Shown here one piece after another: positions 1 through 7,644 of a DNA stretch of 27,280 bases. The position numbers were made by a program, and so were the translations under genes. Source of the stretch: Berkiella sp964502705 (lineage in GTDB: Bacteria; Pseudomonadota; Gammaproteobacteria; Berkiellales; Berkiellaceae); the NCBI GenBank assembly GCA_964502705.1, contig CAZCXZ010000046.1, positions 1-27,280 on the forward strand, read 5' to 3'. The notes under the pieces were generated by a model. It did not search any database. It was given only the letters and a program-made list of their open reading frames with translations, and had not been told where the DNA came from. Within the stretch, counting starts at the first letter, position 1; each line of letters begins with the position of its first letter.

Positions 1-1064
1 TTTTTGCCATGAAAGAGTTTAAAGAGCGTAGTGCCCAGTGCCCATATATCATTTGCAGGATCGGCTGTAAGATATTTTTTCTTAAGCTCGGCAACAAAGG
101 GGCGGCCTTTATCTTGTGTAAGTTTTTTTTCTAAATCGATTGATTGTTGCTTGCCTAGGGTATTGCCGTATTTCTTATACTTATTGTTGAAGTAACTATG
201 GTAATCAGATTCGTTTGAGTGCGCTAAAGCGATTTCAGGTGATTCATAACCGATCGTCGACACGCTCATTTCAGGTTTGCTTAGTTTAGAAACATGCCCG
301 GGATCGGTGAGTTTAACTTTGAGTTTTTTATTTTTCTTTCTAAATAGTAAAATATTATGTGGTTTGAAATCTTGAAAAACCACGTTTTGCTCATGTAAGT
401 AAGCCGTAGTTTTAAGGAGTGAAACCGCAATTTCATGACGTTCGGCAAGTGTCATGGGTAAATTTTCTCTTAAAGCGCAATCAAGTGGCATTCCTTTTTT
501 GGAATAGATGCTTGCAACCAGCTTGCCATATTTATTTTCATAGACAGCACCTAAGCGATTACGTTGCATGCCGCTTTTTTTGGCAAGTTCCCACGGTAGA
601 CTCACTTCCGCTTTAAGTTTTGATAGGTTTTCGATCGCTTTTTTGTCTTTCAAGCCTTTAGCTTCTAAGGGTAAAAGTAAACTAAAGTAGGGTTCAGCGC
701 CATTTTCACCGTCAAGACGCCAAGCGGGTTTACCCGTTTTGAAACCACCCTCAGAGATTTTAATTTTTCGTTTGGTATTTTTATTCGTTTTACTTTTGGT
801 TTCTAGAATACATTGGAACTTGCCGTCAGGGCCTCTTAGGACACAGACAGTGCGAGGTAGCTCGCAATTCGCTTTATCAAAGCGTACCGCGGTATTGGGC
901 ATTAATCCTTTGCACTTTTTTAGCAGTGTCGCATCATTGAGAAGGGCATCAACGATTATCAACACATCTTTTTTATAAACGCATGCTGACAATTCTCTAG
1001 GAAGCGGTTTTCGCTTTAACCTTGTGAGTCGCTGAGTAAACGCATTGAATTCTTGCATGAGCAT
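1..1064 (-). CDS. Eukaryote-like Ser/Thr protein kinase domain protein, C-terminus cut by window edge
   Basis: The reading frame stays open for 354 residues from an ATG at 1064 to the window edge. AGGAGA lies 8 bases upstream of the ATG, which decides the start. The first ~150 residues match nothing I recognise. A kinase fold then follows: a beta-strand region around residues 170-190, a catalytic loop FQDFKPHN with the catalytic Asp at about 232, DPG in place of DFG (Asp 254), GYESPE as the APE motif (272-277) and DIWALG (from 339). HRD is changed to FQD. The lysine expected after VA in strand 3 seems replaced by Ile (186), with lysines only at 189-190. The protein is likely a phosphotransferase or pseudokinase acting on host or own proteins. 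A translocated effector like the Legionella LegK kinases is an inference, since no secretion signal can be judged without the C-terminus. Confidence 0.8.
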   Translation of the reverse strand, partial: MLMQEFNAFTQRLTRLKRKPLPRELSACVYKKDVLIIVDALLNDATLLKKCKGLMPNTAVRFDKANCELPRTVCVLRGPDGKFQCILETKSKTNKNTKRKIKISEGGFKTGKPAWRLDGENGAEPYFSLLLPLEAKGLKDKKAIENLSKLKAEVSLPWELAKKSGMQRNRLGAVYENKYGKLVASIYSKKGMPLDCALRENLPMTLAERHEIAVSLLKTTAYLHEQNVVFQDFKPHNILLFRKKNKKLKVKLTDPGHVSKLSKPEMSVSTIGYESPEIALAHSNESDYHSYFNNKYKKYGNTLGKQQSIDLEKKLTQDKGRPFVAELKKKYLTADPANDIWALGTTLFKLFHGK

Positions 1065-1092
1065 GACGGCTATCTCCTAAAATTGCCCGTGC

Positions 1093-1101
1093 ATTCTAGC
1101 A
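1093..1101 (-). promoter_or_regulatory. Extended -10 promoter element of the kinase gene
   Basis: On the minus strand the bases read TGCTAGAAT, an extended -10 (TGn plus TAGAAT, one mismatch from TATAAT). It lies about 30 bases upstream of the kinase ATG. No good -35 is seen at 16-18 bases, as is usual for extended -10 promoters. The same TGnTAGAAT form precedes the 1249-residue protein gene at 13174. Confidence 0.4.
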
Positions 1102-1199
1102 AATTAAATGACTTAAATACAGATTGAGACAAAATTAAGAAATCTGGCTTGATTATATTGAGGTCAATTTTTGTACAAAGTTACATTTCCTGAAAATAT

Positions 1200-1247
1200 C
1201 AGTGTAATAGCCCTTATTCACAGGGCGTACACAGCTATTGTCCACTG
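1200..1247. repeat. Nested imperfect inverted repeat between kinase and PAP2 genes
   Basis: CAGTG (1200-1204) pairs with CACTG (1243-1247), AATAGC (1206-1211) with GCTATT (1234-1239), and GCCC (1210-1213) could pair with GGGC (1223-1226) as an alternative inner stem. It begins 10 bases beyond the PAP2 stop codon. There is no T-tract on either strand, so a Rho-independent terminator is not supported. It may be an mRNA 3' end structure. Confidence 0.35.
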
Positions 1248-1257
1248 AAACTGTTGA

Positions 1258-2145
1258 TTACTTTATGCGAGTAAAGCGATGGTGGATCCAAGGTGTTGCA
1301 AAAGTAATCCACCAACCTAGCAAAGCATATTGCACAGCTGTCAAAGCTAAAGGTAAATTTTGGACCAGAGAAGGACCTTTCCAAATGAATATTGTTCCTG
1401 CTATTCCTATAGCACTTATAAGTAACCTGGAAACAAGCGTTGTTGGGTTGGAAAAATGCAGCCATCGGTTATCACATTGACAGCCAAACCAGAATCCAAT
1501 GAATGCGGACATTGCTTTGATAATAGAAGGTGAGATCTGGCGCAAGACTAACACATAAAGGCTCATTAAGATGCACATCAAAAGGGCACTTTTGACGAAA
1601 GGCAGTTGTTGCAGCGGTTGCCAATTTTTTCTTTCGCTCAAAATAAACAAACTGAATATGGTAATACCTAAAACGCCACCAACCACGATGTCATGCACAA
1701 AATGAACCCCCAGATAGGGGCGTGATAATCCAATTAGCAGGCCTATGATAAAAAATAGCCAAGCAAGCCATTTATTGCTTTGACGTATGTAATAAGCAAA
1801 ACCCATCCATAAAGGGGTTGCGACTTGGGTGTGGCCACTGGGAAATGAAAAAGAATTGTGGACCATTTCAAGCCAATACGTTTGCGGTGGCCGGCATTCC
1901 ATGACCCAACCTTTGATCAATAAATTGAGCAACAAAGCGGAAAACATCGCATAGCCTAAATAAGTGGTATAGCGTTTGTTCCACAGCCAATATCCCAAGG
2001 CAACGGTAAATATAACTTGACCTTCTTTACCTAAGTCACTAATTGCGAGTATCAATGGCGTCAACCAAGAAACACGCAAGTGGGTTGCGATCCAATCAAT
2101 CGTTGGAATACCAGAATCGAGTAGGCTTGGGTTACACTCCATCAT
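1258..2145 (-). CDS. PAP2 family membrane phosphatase
   Basis: The 295-residue integral membrane protein has the complete PAP2/acid phosphatase signature: K78-x6-R85P86, P102SGH105, and S141R-x5-H148-x3-D152. The motifs lie between hydrophobic helices, as in lipid phosphatases such as PgpB, undecaprenyl-diphosphate phosphatases and bacterial sphingosine-phosphate-phosphatase-like enzymes. It probably removes phosphate from a lipid phosphate or diphosphate at the outer face of the inner membrane. The ATG overlaps the stop of the upstream deformylase-like gene by 4 bases (ATGA type), so the two are translationally coupled. It is the last gene of the minus-strand run that starts near 6071. The exact substrate cannot be read from sequence. 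Confidence 0.88.
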   Translation of the reverse strand: MMECNPSLLDSGIPTIDWIATHLRVSWLTPLILAISDLGKEGQVIFTVALGYWLWNKRYTTYLGYAMFSALLLNLLIKGWVMECRPPQTYWLEMVHNSFSFPSGHTQVATPLWMGFAYYIRQSNKWLAWLFFIIGLLIGLSRPYLGVHFVHDIVVGGVLGITIFSLFILSERKNWQPLQQLPFVKSALLMCILMSLYVLVLRQISPSIIKAMSAFIGFWFGCQCDNRWLHFSNPTTLVSRLLISAIGIAGTIFIWKGPSLVQNLPLALTAVQYALLGWWITFATPWIHHRFTRIK

Positions 2146-2825
2146 GAGGTGTGTGCATCCAAAGTTTGTTCTAAAGCAGCGAGCGCTTTTTGAATATATG
2201 CTAAAGAGGCAATATCTTCTTTGGGAGTATGCATCTGTCGTTCAATGAGTAATTTTTTTGCAATCTGTTTTTGCACGGCAGTAAAATCTTGATAACGCAG
2301 TAACAGCATATCGTCGGGGTGACCTTGTACACAGTCTTTATTGAGACGATGTGTAATCAAGATCCCTTGAAGATGATCAATCTCATGCTGTAAAACACGT
2401 GCTTCGAAACCTTCTGCAATCGCATTGATCGGCTGACCATCCATCGAGAATGCTTGGTATTGAATCTTACTGTACCTTGGCACTTTCCCGGTGTGTGTCA
2501 AGACAGAGAAACAGGCTTCCCAGTCATAGACGATACTGGCATCAGTGGTTGGAGCATAATGTGCGTTAATTAATACGGTAAGCGGAACAGTGCGGCTAGC
2601 ATCCGCGCGTAAACGATTTTGATCGTCGGTAATACGATAAACAAAAATATTTTGCTTACTGCCCACTTGGGGTGCTGCTAATCCGACCCCGTTGAGCTTT
2701 AGAAATAATGCTTTCATTTGTGTGATGAGATCCACATTCGCTGTGGATAGCGGAAAAGTCACTTCGATGGTTGGTTTGTATAAAATATCGGGTTGTGGCG
2801 AATTTTCTACGGTGACAACGTCCAT
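2142..2825 (-). CDS. Divergent peptide deformylase family protein
   Basis: The 227-residue protein has the three deformylase motifs in order: G46VGLAAPQ, E103ACFS (normally EGCLS) and H147EIDH. The metal ligands would be Cys105, His147 and His151, with Glu148 as catalytic base, so the active site looks intact although motif 2 has two changes. Usual deformylases are about 170 residues; this one has a C-terminal helical extension from about 165. The start has AGAGGGA upstream. It follows the double-glycine peptide gene by 14 bases and overlaps the PAP2 gene. It is probably a second, specialised enzyme rather than the housekeeping Def, which usually sits next to fmt. Whether it acts on formyl-Met of nascent proteins or another substrate is open. 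Confidence 0.85.
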   Translation of the reverse strand: MDVVTVENSPQPDILYKPTIEVTFPLSTANVDLITQMKALFLKLNGVGLAAPQVGSKQNIFVYRITDDQNRLRADASRTVPLTVLINAHYAPTTDASIVYDWEACFSVLTHTGKVPRYSKIQYQAFSMDGQPINAIAEGFEARVLQHEIDHLQGILITHRLNKDCVQGHPDDMLLLRYQDFTAVQKQIAKKLLIERQMHTPKEDIASLAYIQKALAALEQTLDAHTS

Positions 2826-2839
2826 CGGCTCTATCCCTC

Positions 2840-3148
2840 TTATTCAAGTCTAGAAATCATACCACTTTGATGTAAAACAAACCCGATCGTAGAACCAATA
2901 ACGATACCGCCACCAAATCCAGCAAAGATAGCTATTGGTAAGGTAACAAGATTAACATTCATGGTTTGTAAGAGTACACTCTGCATGAATGCGCTAGGAA
3001 GCGTCTCATAATAGAACACGGCGCCTAAAGTACCGCCGATAATGCCGCTAACCGCTGCAAAGAATCCGGTTGCCGTTAGCGCGTCGTCGATAGATGATTG
3101 AAAACCGCCACTGATTTGTGAAAGTTCGTCGTAGGAGAGTGTTCTCAT
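2840..3148 (-). CDS. Small membrane-active peptide with double-glycine leader (bacteriocin-like)
   Basis: The 102-residue product begins with MRTLSYDELSQISGG, a short leader with the ELSxISGG pattern that C39 peptidase-containing exporters cut after Gly-Gly. The predicted 87-residue mature part lacks cysteine. It holds two hydrophobic, glycine-rich stretches (about residues 25-47 and 66-92) with small-xxx-small motifs, as in pore-forming class II bacteriocins of the lactobin/cerein type. No exporter, C39 peptidase or obvious immunity gene is in the window. It lies 87 bases after gshB and 14 bases before the deformylase-like gene. The Shine-Dalgarno is poor. The leader call rests on the motif and position. 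A function as bacteriocin, toxin or signal is inferred; a small membrane protein with a chance GG motif is the alternative. Confidence 0.7.
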   Translation of the reverse strand: MRTLSYDELSQISGGFQSSIDDALTATGFFAAVSGIIGGTLGAVFYYETLPSAFMQSVLLQTMNVNLVTLPIAIFAGFGGGIVIGSTIGFVLHQSGMISRLE

Positions 3149-3235
3149 GGATGTTATTTTACCAGTAGTTTTAAGTTAGCAGAATTTAAACTATTTTGAA
3201 CCGGCAAGCAATGGAAATTTTATTGGTCATGAATG

Positions 3236-4195
3236 TTACTGCTTTATTTTTTTCATCAGGGCATCCATTACATTCGCTGCCACGTTCACTTGAAAGAGGG
3301 CATCGATCTCTCTGATACAGGTAGGGCTGGTAACATTGATTTCCGTAATATAGTCTCCAATCACATCTAAACCCACAAAAAATAATCCTTTCTCTTTTAG
3401 TGTTTTGCCAACGCGTTGACATAACCATCGATCACGTTCAGTTAATTGATGGGCAACGCCTTTTGCATTTGCGGCAAGATTCCCACGAAAATCGTCTTTC
3501 GCTGGAATGCGTGCTAGCGCATAAGGATAGGGCTCACCCTCTATCATTAAAATACGCTTATCTCCGCTATCCTTAATCTGAGGGAGATAACGTTGCGCCA
3601 TGATAGGGTATTTACCCTGATGTGTTAATAGCTCAATACTGGCATTTAGGTTAACATCATTTTCTTTCATCACTAAGACACCTTGTCCGCCCATGCTATG
3701 TAAGGGCTTCAGGACTATAGCATGGTGCTTAGCAATAAATTCTTTGAGTAAAATTTTTTGCGAAGTCACAATCGTTTCTGGGCAACATTCATTAAACCAT
3801 GCCGTAAATAATTTTTCATTGGCATCGCGAATGCTGCTGGGACGATTGACAATCAGAGCACCTGCATTTTCAGCTAAATCGAGCAGGTAAGTCGCATATA
3901 AATATGAGCTGTCAAACGGTGGGTCTTTGCGCATAAATACACAATCAAAAGCCGTTAGCGGCATGGCGTGTGGAGTGGGGTCTACAAAATCCACAAAACG
4001 CGCTGGGTTGTCTGTAACGTTAATTCTTGAAACCAAACCTGACACGTTATTATCGGCTAAGAACAATTGACGACTTTCTAAGTAATAAATTTCATAACCA
4101 CGCTTTTGGGCTTCCAACATTAAAGCAAAGGTGGTGTCTTTGTGGATCTTAATTGTGTGAATAGGATCCATGACAAAGCATAGTTTAATGGTCAT
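3236..4195 (-). CDS. gshB: Glutathione synthetase
   Basis: The 319-residue protein is of the usual GshB length. It starts with the family pattern KLCFVMDPI...KDTTFALMLEA and continues with the prokaryotic glutathione synthetase N-domain and ATP-grasp domain (FVDFVDPTPHAMPLTAFD, VLKPLHSMGGQGV, MAQRYLPQIKDSGDKRI, FVGLDVIGDYITEINVTSPT). It ligates glycine to gamma-glutamylcysteine with ATP in the cytosol, the second step of glutathione synthesis. Its ATG overlaps the gshA stop by 4 bases, so the two steps are translationally coupled. All ATP-binding and Mg-binding elements of the family appear intact. Confidence 0.96.
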   Translation of the reverse strand: MTIKLCFVMDPIHTIKIHKDTTFALMLEAQKRGYEIYYLESRQLFLADNNVSGLVSRINVTDNPARFVDFVDPTPHAMPLTAFDCVFMRKDPPFDSSYLYATYLLDLAENAGALIVNRPSSIRDANEKLFTAWFNECCPETIVTSQKILLKEFIAKHHAIVLKPLHSMGGQGVLVMKENDVNLNASIELLTHQGKYPIMAQRYLPQIKDSGDKRILMIEGEPYPYALARIPAKDDFRGNLAANAKGVAHQLTERDRWLCQRVGKTLKEKGLFFVGLDVIGDYITEINVTSPTCIREIDALFQVNVAANVMDALMKKIKQ

Positions 4196-5505
4196 AATAT
4201 TTTACCCTGCTTTTGTAGTAACGCTGATTTTTCAAATGAAATAGCAAGAGCTGCTAATCTCGCAATAACGCTATACACATAAAACACATTTTGCACTTCA
4301 TGCGCGTCTGAATGCGAATCTGGATTATTGCAGCATTTGGCAAAACTGAGTTTTTCGAAATGCATGCCGGGACTATTTAAATTTTCGAAAAGATTGCGTC
4401 CTTTATGCACTCGATAAAATCCGCCCACAACATGTTGGCCTAGCATATATACCACGGGTTCTGCGACATGTTCGGCTTTGCCAACCGTTTCAAACGTTGG
4501 GATCCCTTCTTGAATAATAACGTGATCAATCAGTGTTGATCCTTTCCCAACGGACATATTCATGCGTTGCTTGCGATTAAGGGTTTTTAATTCTTCTACA
4601 TCATGGATCATCATCACACCCATGCCATAGGTACCTGCATTGGCTTTAATGACGGCAAAAGGGGTGAACTCAATATTATATTGATAATATTTTTGTTGTG
4701 TTTGCTTTAATATTTCACTGACTTTTTCAATTAGTTCATCCATGCCTTCACGTTTGGCAAAATCGATATTTTGCTGTTCCGTGAAAATAGGCGAGATCTG
4801 CCAGACATCAATATTTAATAGGTTAGCAAATTCAGTGCAGATTTTTTGATAAAAAGAAAAATGTTCGCTTTTGCTGCGTGTTGACCAACCTAAAGCCGTG
4901 GTTGGCTCTATCGGCTGTTTGAGTCCTTGCAGCACTAAGGGAATGCCTTCAGAGAGGTCATTATTTAATAATACAAGACAGGGTGTAAAACTGCCCGCCA
5001 TCAATTTATCATTTACGCGTTGGACAGGATGCAGCGTTATAACTTGATCATCTTCTAATGTCACATCAAGCGCCGTGTTTTCTACAATCATTGAACCAAT
5101 CACGACTTCGTAACCGGCTTTTTCAACTATCTTTTTTAGTGTAGCGATGCTTTGATAATAATGCGGGTTACGTGTGTGATTTTCAGGAATGATTAAAATG
5201 TTTTTACAATGCGGGTAAAACTCATTTAAAAATTGTTGCGCAGCCAGTATGCATAATGGAAAAAAATCTGGGTTCAGATTGTTAAATCCCGCAGGAAAAA
5301 CATTAGCATCAACTGAGGCAAGTTTGAACCCAGCATTGCGTAAATCAACAGAACTTGAAAACAATGGGGGGTGGCTTTGCCACTTTTCACGAAACCAGCT
5401 TTCAATCTTGATTTGGTTATCAAGAATGATCTTTTCTAATTCAAAAAAAGGCCTTGAATGAGCACTTGCTAAATGCGGTATCACGAGTTTCGGTTTCACA
5501 TCCAT
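4192..5505 (-). CDS. gshA: Glutamate-cysteine ligase, ferrooxidans-type
   Basis: The 437-residue protein matches the glutamate-cysteine ligase type first described in Acidithiobacillus ferrooxidans, not the E. coli-type GshA. Typical stretches are the N-terminal PHL...FFELE, SVDLRNAGFKLASVDANVFP followed by AGFNNL, and KANAGTYGMGVM near residue 290. It makes gamma-glutamylcysteine, the first and usually rate-limiting step of glutathione synthesis. The ATG start has a weak GAGAA upstream. The gene follows the NYN-domain gene by 35 bases and overlaps gshB by 4 bases. Its length and conserved blocks look complete. Confidence 0.93.
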   Translation of the reverse strand: MDVKPKLVIPHLASAHSRPFFELEKIILDNQIKIESWFREKWQSHPPLFSSSVDLRNAGFKLASVDANVFPAGFNNLNPDFFPLCILAAQQFLNEFYPHCKNILIIPENHTRNPHYYQSIATLKKIVEKAGYEVVIGSMIVENTALDVTLEDDQVITLHPVQRVNDKLMAGSFTPCLVLLNNDLSEGIPLVLQGLKQPIEPTTALGWSTRSKSEHFSFYQKICTEFANLLNIDVWQISPIFTEQQNIDFAKREGMDELIEKVSEILKQTQQKYYQYNIEFTPFAVIKANAGTYGMGVMMIHDVEELKTLNRKQRMNMSVGKGSTLIDHVIIQEGIPTFETVGKAEHVAEPVVYMLGQHVVGGFYRVHKGRNLFENLNSPGMHFEKLSFAKCCNNPDSHSDAHEVQNVFYVYSVIARLAALAISFEKSALLQKQGKIL

Positions 5506-5540
5506 GTCAACGATTTCTCACAATTTAATTGTATAGGGAG

Positions 5541-6071
5541 TTATTTCTTTTCCTTGAATCTTGCAGGATGGCGCGGCTTTTTCTGTGAAGAGAGTGAAAA
5601 CCAATCTTCTGGAGAAATGGCATGGAAATAATCGGCTTCTTCTTTTAAGAGATTAGAAGTGGTTTTTTCTACGGCTGCGATTTCAACGCGCACTCCGTCA
5701 GACTTTAAGTGACGGACTAAATCAATATAATCGGAATCGCCTGACATGATAATAATCGTGTCTACTTTACTGGCAAGCTGTGTCGCCTTGATCGATAAAG
5801 GGATATCGGCGCTTTTATGGCAAGGGTGCACTGAGCCATGAAAATGCTGATGTAAGCGTTCGGCTAATTTGGAAGAAATTTGACGCCCTTCACGGAAATA
5901 AATTAAGCGGTTTAAGGAGCGATTGTCGACGAGTTTTGGGATTAATTTATCAAAATTGAGCATAACGCCTTCATCACCGGTTTGTTGGTGCAAGCTGATT
6001 TCAATATTATTTCCGTCAACAAGAATGGCAACCGACTGACTCATTACAATCGGTGGGGGATTATAAACCAT
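5541..6071 (-). CDS. NYN domain (LabA/DUF88-like) protein, probable ribonuclease
   Basis: The 176-residue protein carries a NYN/PIN-like nuclease fold. An acidic residue follows the first strand (AILVDGNNIE), then SGDSDYIDLV with paired Asp residues, and VEIAAVEKTTSNLLKEEADYF near the end, as in LabA/DUF88 proteins. The acidic residues would bind metal for RNA cleavage. The last ~20 residues are basic (KKPRHPARFKEKK), which fits RNA binding. AGGAAG 8 bases upstream supports the first ATG; a later ATG at 6044 has no such site. It leads the minus-strand run with gshA and gshB and diverges from the TetR gene. RNA target unknown. Confidence 0.82.
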   Translation of the reverse strand: MVYNPPPIVMSQSVAILVDGNNIEISLHQQTGDEGVMLNFDKLIPKLVDNRSLNRLIYFREGRQISSKLAERLHQHFHGSVHPCHKSADIPLSIKATQLASKVDTIIIMSGDSDYIDLVRHLKSDGVRVEIAAVEKTTSNLLKEEADYFHAISPEDWFSLSSQKKPRHPARFKEKK

Positions 6072-6120
6072 CTACTTTTCTTCCTAATTAAATATCGTCA
6101 GAATACGGGGTGTGCTCATA

Positions 6121-6149
6121 TTGACTTTATGTGAGTAACTATTCACAAT
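6121..6149 (+). promoter_or_regulatory. Promoter of the tetR-glycosidase operon
   Basis: TTGACT (6121-6126) and CACAAT (6144-6149) are separated by exactly 17 bases, 36 bases before the TetR start codon. The -35 has 5 of 6 and the -10 has 4 of 6 consensus bases. The palindrome at 6130-6147 covers the spacer and -10. Confidence 0.5.
6130..6147. promoter_or_regulatory. Palindromic operator, TGTGA-N8-TCACA
   Basis: A perfect 5-bp inverted repeat with an 8-base centre lies inside the promoter spacer and -10 of the divergent TetR gene. TetR-family proteins commonly repress themselves from such a site. CRP/FNR sites use TGTGA with a 6-base centre, so they fit less well. The site is also in the shared upstream region of the NYN-gsh run and could affect it. 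Confidence 0.5.
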
Positions 6150-6184
6150 GAAAGCCATTTTAAACTCTTCAGGTAACCAATATT

Positions 6185-6754
6185 ATGCGTGATGGTAGTT
6201 CGACTCGCAAACGTTTAGAACGTTGTGCCTTAACTTTGTTTGTTAAAAAAGGGATCACCGCCACAACTATCAAAGATATTGCACAAAAAGCAGGTGTGGC
6301 TGAAGGAACACTCTATCGTCATTATGACAGCAAAGAAGAACTCGCTAAGCAGCTTTATATTGATGCCCATACGCATATCTCTGCCCAAGTTAAAGCCATC
6401 ATTACTGACTGTACTGACATTAAGCAAAAAGTAAAAATCATGGTGAGCTTTTTTTGTGAAAAATATGATGAAGATCCGATTGTATTTAATTACTTGCTAT
6501 TAGCACAGCACGAACAAATTAAAGGATTATCTGAAAAGGAAATTAGTGCGCACGATATTGTGGTATCAATATTTAACGATGCCATTCGAAAAAAGGAAAT
6601 GCCAAAACGTGATAGCCAGCTTTGTGCCGTTATCTTATTAGGCGTTTTGTTACAAGCAGCGATTTGTCGCGTCTATAATCGCATCGCGCGCCCCATGGTG
6701 GATGATGCTGATGTGCTCCAGAAAGCCGTATTGAATGCTTTAGAATTAAACTAG
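6185..6754 (+). CDS. TetR/AcrR family transcriptional regulator
   Basis: The 189-residue protein has the normal TetR length and an N-terminal helix-turn-helix at about residues 9-55 (ALTLFVKKGITATTIKDIA, then AGVAEGTLYRHYDSKEEL). This is the most conserved part of the family and binds operator DNA as a dimer. The C-terminal helical part is the ligand and dimer domain and gives no ligand clue. The gene diverges from the NYN-gshAB run and lies 13 bases before the secreted glycosidase-like gene, so it probably controls that gene and itself through the palindrome at 6130-6147. Confidence 0.93.
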   Translation: MRDGSSTRKRLERCALTLFVKKGITATTIKDIAQKAGVAEGTLYRHYDSKEELAKQLYIDAHTHISAQVKAIITDCTDIKQKVKIMVSFFCEKYDEDPIVFNYLLLAQHEQIKGLSEKEISAHDIVVSIFNDAIRKKEMPKRDSQLCAVILLGVLLQAAICRVYNRIARPMVDDADVLQKAVLNALELN

Positions 6755-6767
6755 AGGAAGTAGACCC

Positions 6768-7625
6768 ATGCGGTTGCTGATTGCTTTAGGTTTACTGGTT
6801 TGTGCATTAGCCGTTTTTGCGAATACACCTACCTATCAACGGATCACAGAAAATGGTCATCAGATTGATCTGCTTACCATTGATCCTGACGACTTTACTT
6901 TCATACAAGTAAAGGACCCTAATAATATAAAACAAACCGTCCGAACATTAGTAAAGCAACATCATGCCTATGCAGGCATCAATGGCGGATTCTTTGCGAA
7001 CATGCCAGAGAACAAAGCCAGACCAGCTGGCGCATTAAAAATCGATCACGCATGGGTTGCTGTGCCTGCGCATCAGAAAAAGCAAGGTGCAATCGGTTGG
7101 AACCACACTGAGCAAAAGCCACGGATTGATAGGTTGGTGACCAGTCGAGAAACGAAACCTGCATTTGTTCTGCCGTTACTTGATAAATCACCGCTTTCTA
7201 AAAAGGAATGGCAGCAGTTTGATTATGTGGTAGGAGGGATCCCCGCTTTAATCAAAGATGGTAAAGTGCTTAAAGATTATCGACGTGAAAGCATGTTGCA
7301 TTCCTTTAGTGATAAACGACATGCAAGAACCGCTGTTTGCCTCAAGCGAGATGGCAAATGGCTCTGGTTGGTGGCGTCTCATACTAAAGCCCAAGATCGT
7401 TCAAAGGTGAAAAAGATCATAGAAGGGTTAACCTTGTCAGAATTAACAACGCTACTATTAAAACAAGGTTGTGTCGATGCGATTAACCTAGACGGTGGTG
7501 GGTCTTCTACTCTGGTTATCAATGACCAGGTTATAAATCAACCTGCAGGCGATTTTAATCCTATTACCGGTTCCTATGAAGAACGGCCCATATTTGATGC
7601 TATGTTAATTATGCAAAAAGGTTAG
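6768..7625 (+). CDS. Secreted phosphodiester glycosidase family (NAGPA/DUF2233) protein
   Basis: The 285-residue precursor has a signal peptide with probable cleavage after AVFA (residue 18). The rest matches the phosphodiester glycosidase domain named after the mammalian uncovering enzyme: N72GGFF near the front, GGIPALIKDGK in the middle, RTAVCL, and D242GGGSS near the end. Family members hydrolyse sugar-1-phosphate diester linkages, often in cell-envelope polymers. It should act in the periplasm or outside. GAGGAAG precedes the ATG. The gene is 13 bases downstream of tetR and ends in a strong terminator, so the two form a two-gene operon. The substrate is unknown. Confidence 0.87.
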   Translation: MRLLIALGLLVCALAVFANTPTYQRITENGHQIDLLTIDPDDFTFIQVKDPNNIKQTVRTLVKQHHAYAGINGGFFANMPENKARPAGALKIDHAWVAVPAHQKKQGAIGWNHTEQKPRIDRLVTSRETKPAFVLPLLDKSPLSKKEWQQFDYVVGGIPALIKDGKVLKDYRRESMLHSFSDKRHARTAVCLKRDGKWLWLVASHTKAQDRSKVKKIIEGLTLSELTTLLLKQGCVDAINLDGGGSSTLVINDQVINQPAGDFNPITGSYEERPIFDAMLIMQKG

Positions 7626-7644
7626 CGTGCGCTAACCTTTTTTT
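7615..7644. terminator. Bidirectional Rho-independent terminator
   Basis: A 12-bp stem, AAAAAGGTTAGC (7615-7626) with GCTAACCTTTTT (7631-7642), has a GTGC loop and flanking T-tracts in both directions. It overlaps the last codons of the glycosidase-like gene and of the convergent small gene, and so serves both. Confidence 0.88.

Noticed and set aside
739..978. Open frame on the plus strand opposite the kinase
   Set aside because: It lies wholly antisense to the kinase frame, has no family match or ribosome site, and its composition is that of a shadow frame.
6130..6147. CRP or FNR binding site
   Set aside because: The half-sites fit CRP, but the centre is 8 bases instead of 6, and the place inside a tetR promoter fits a TetR operator better.
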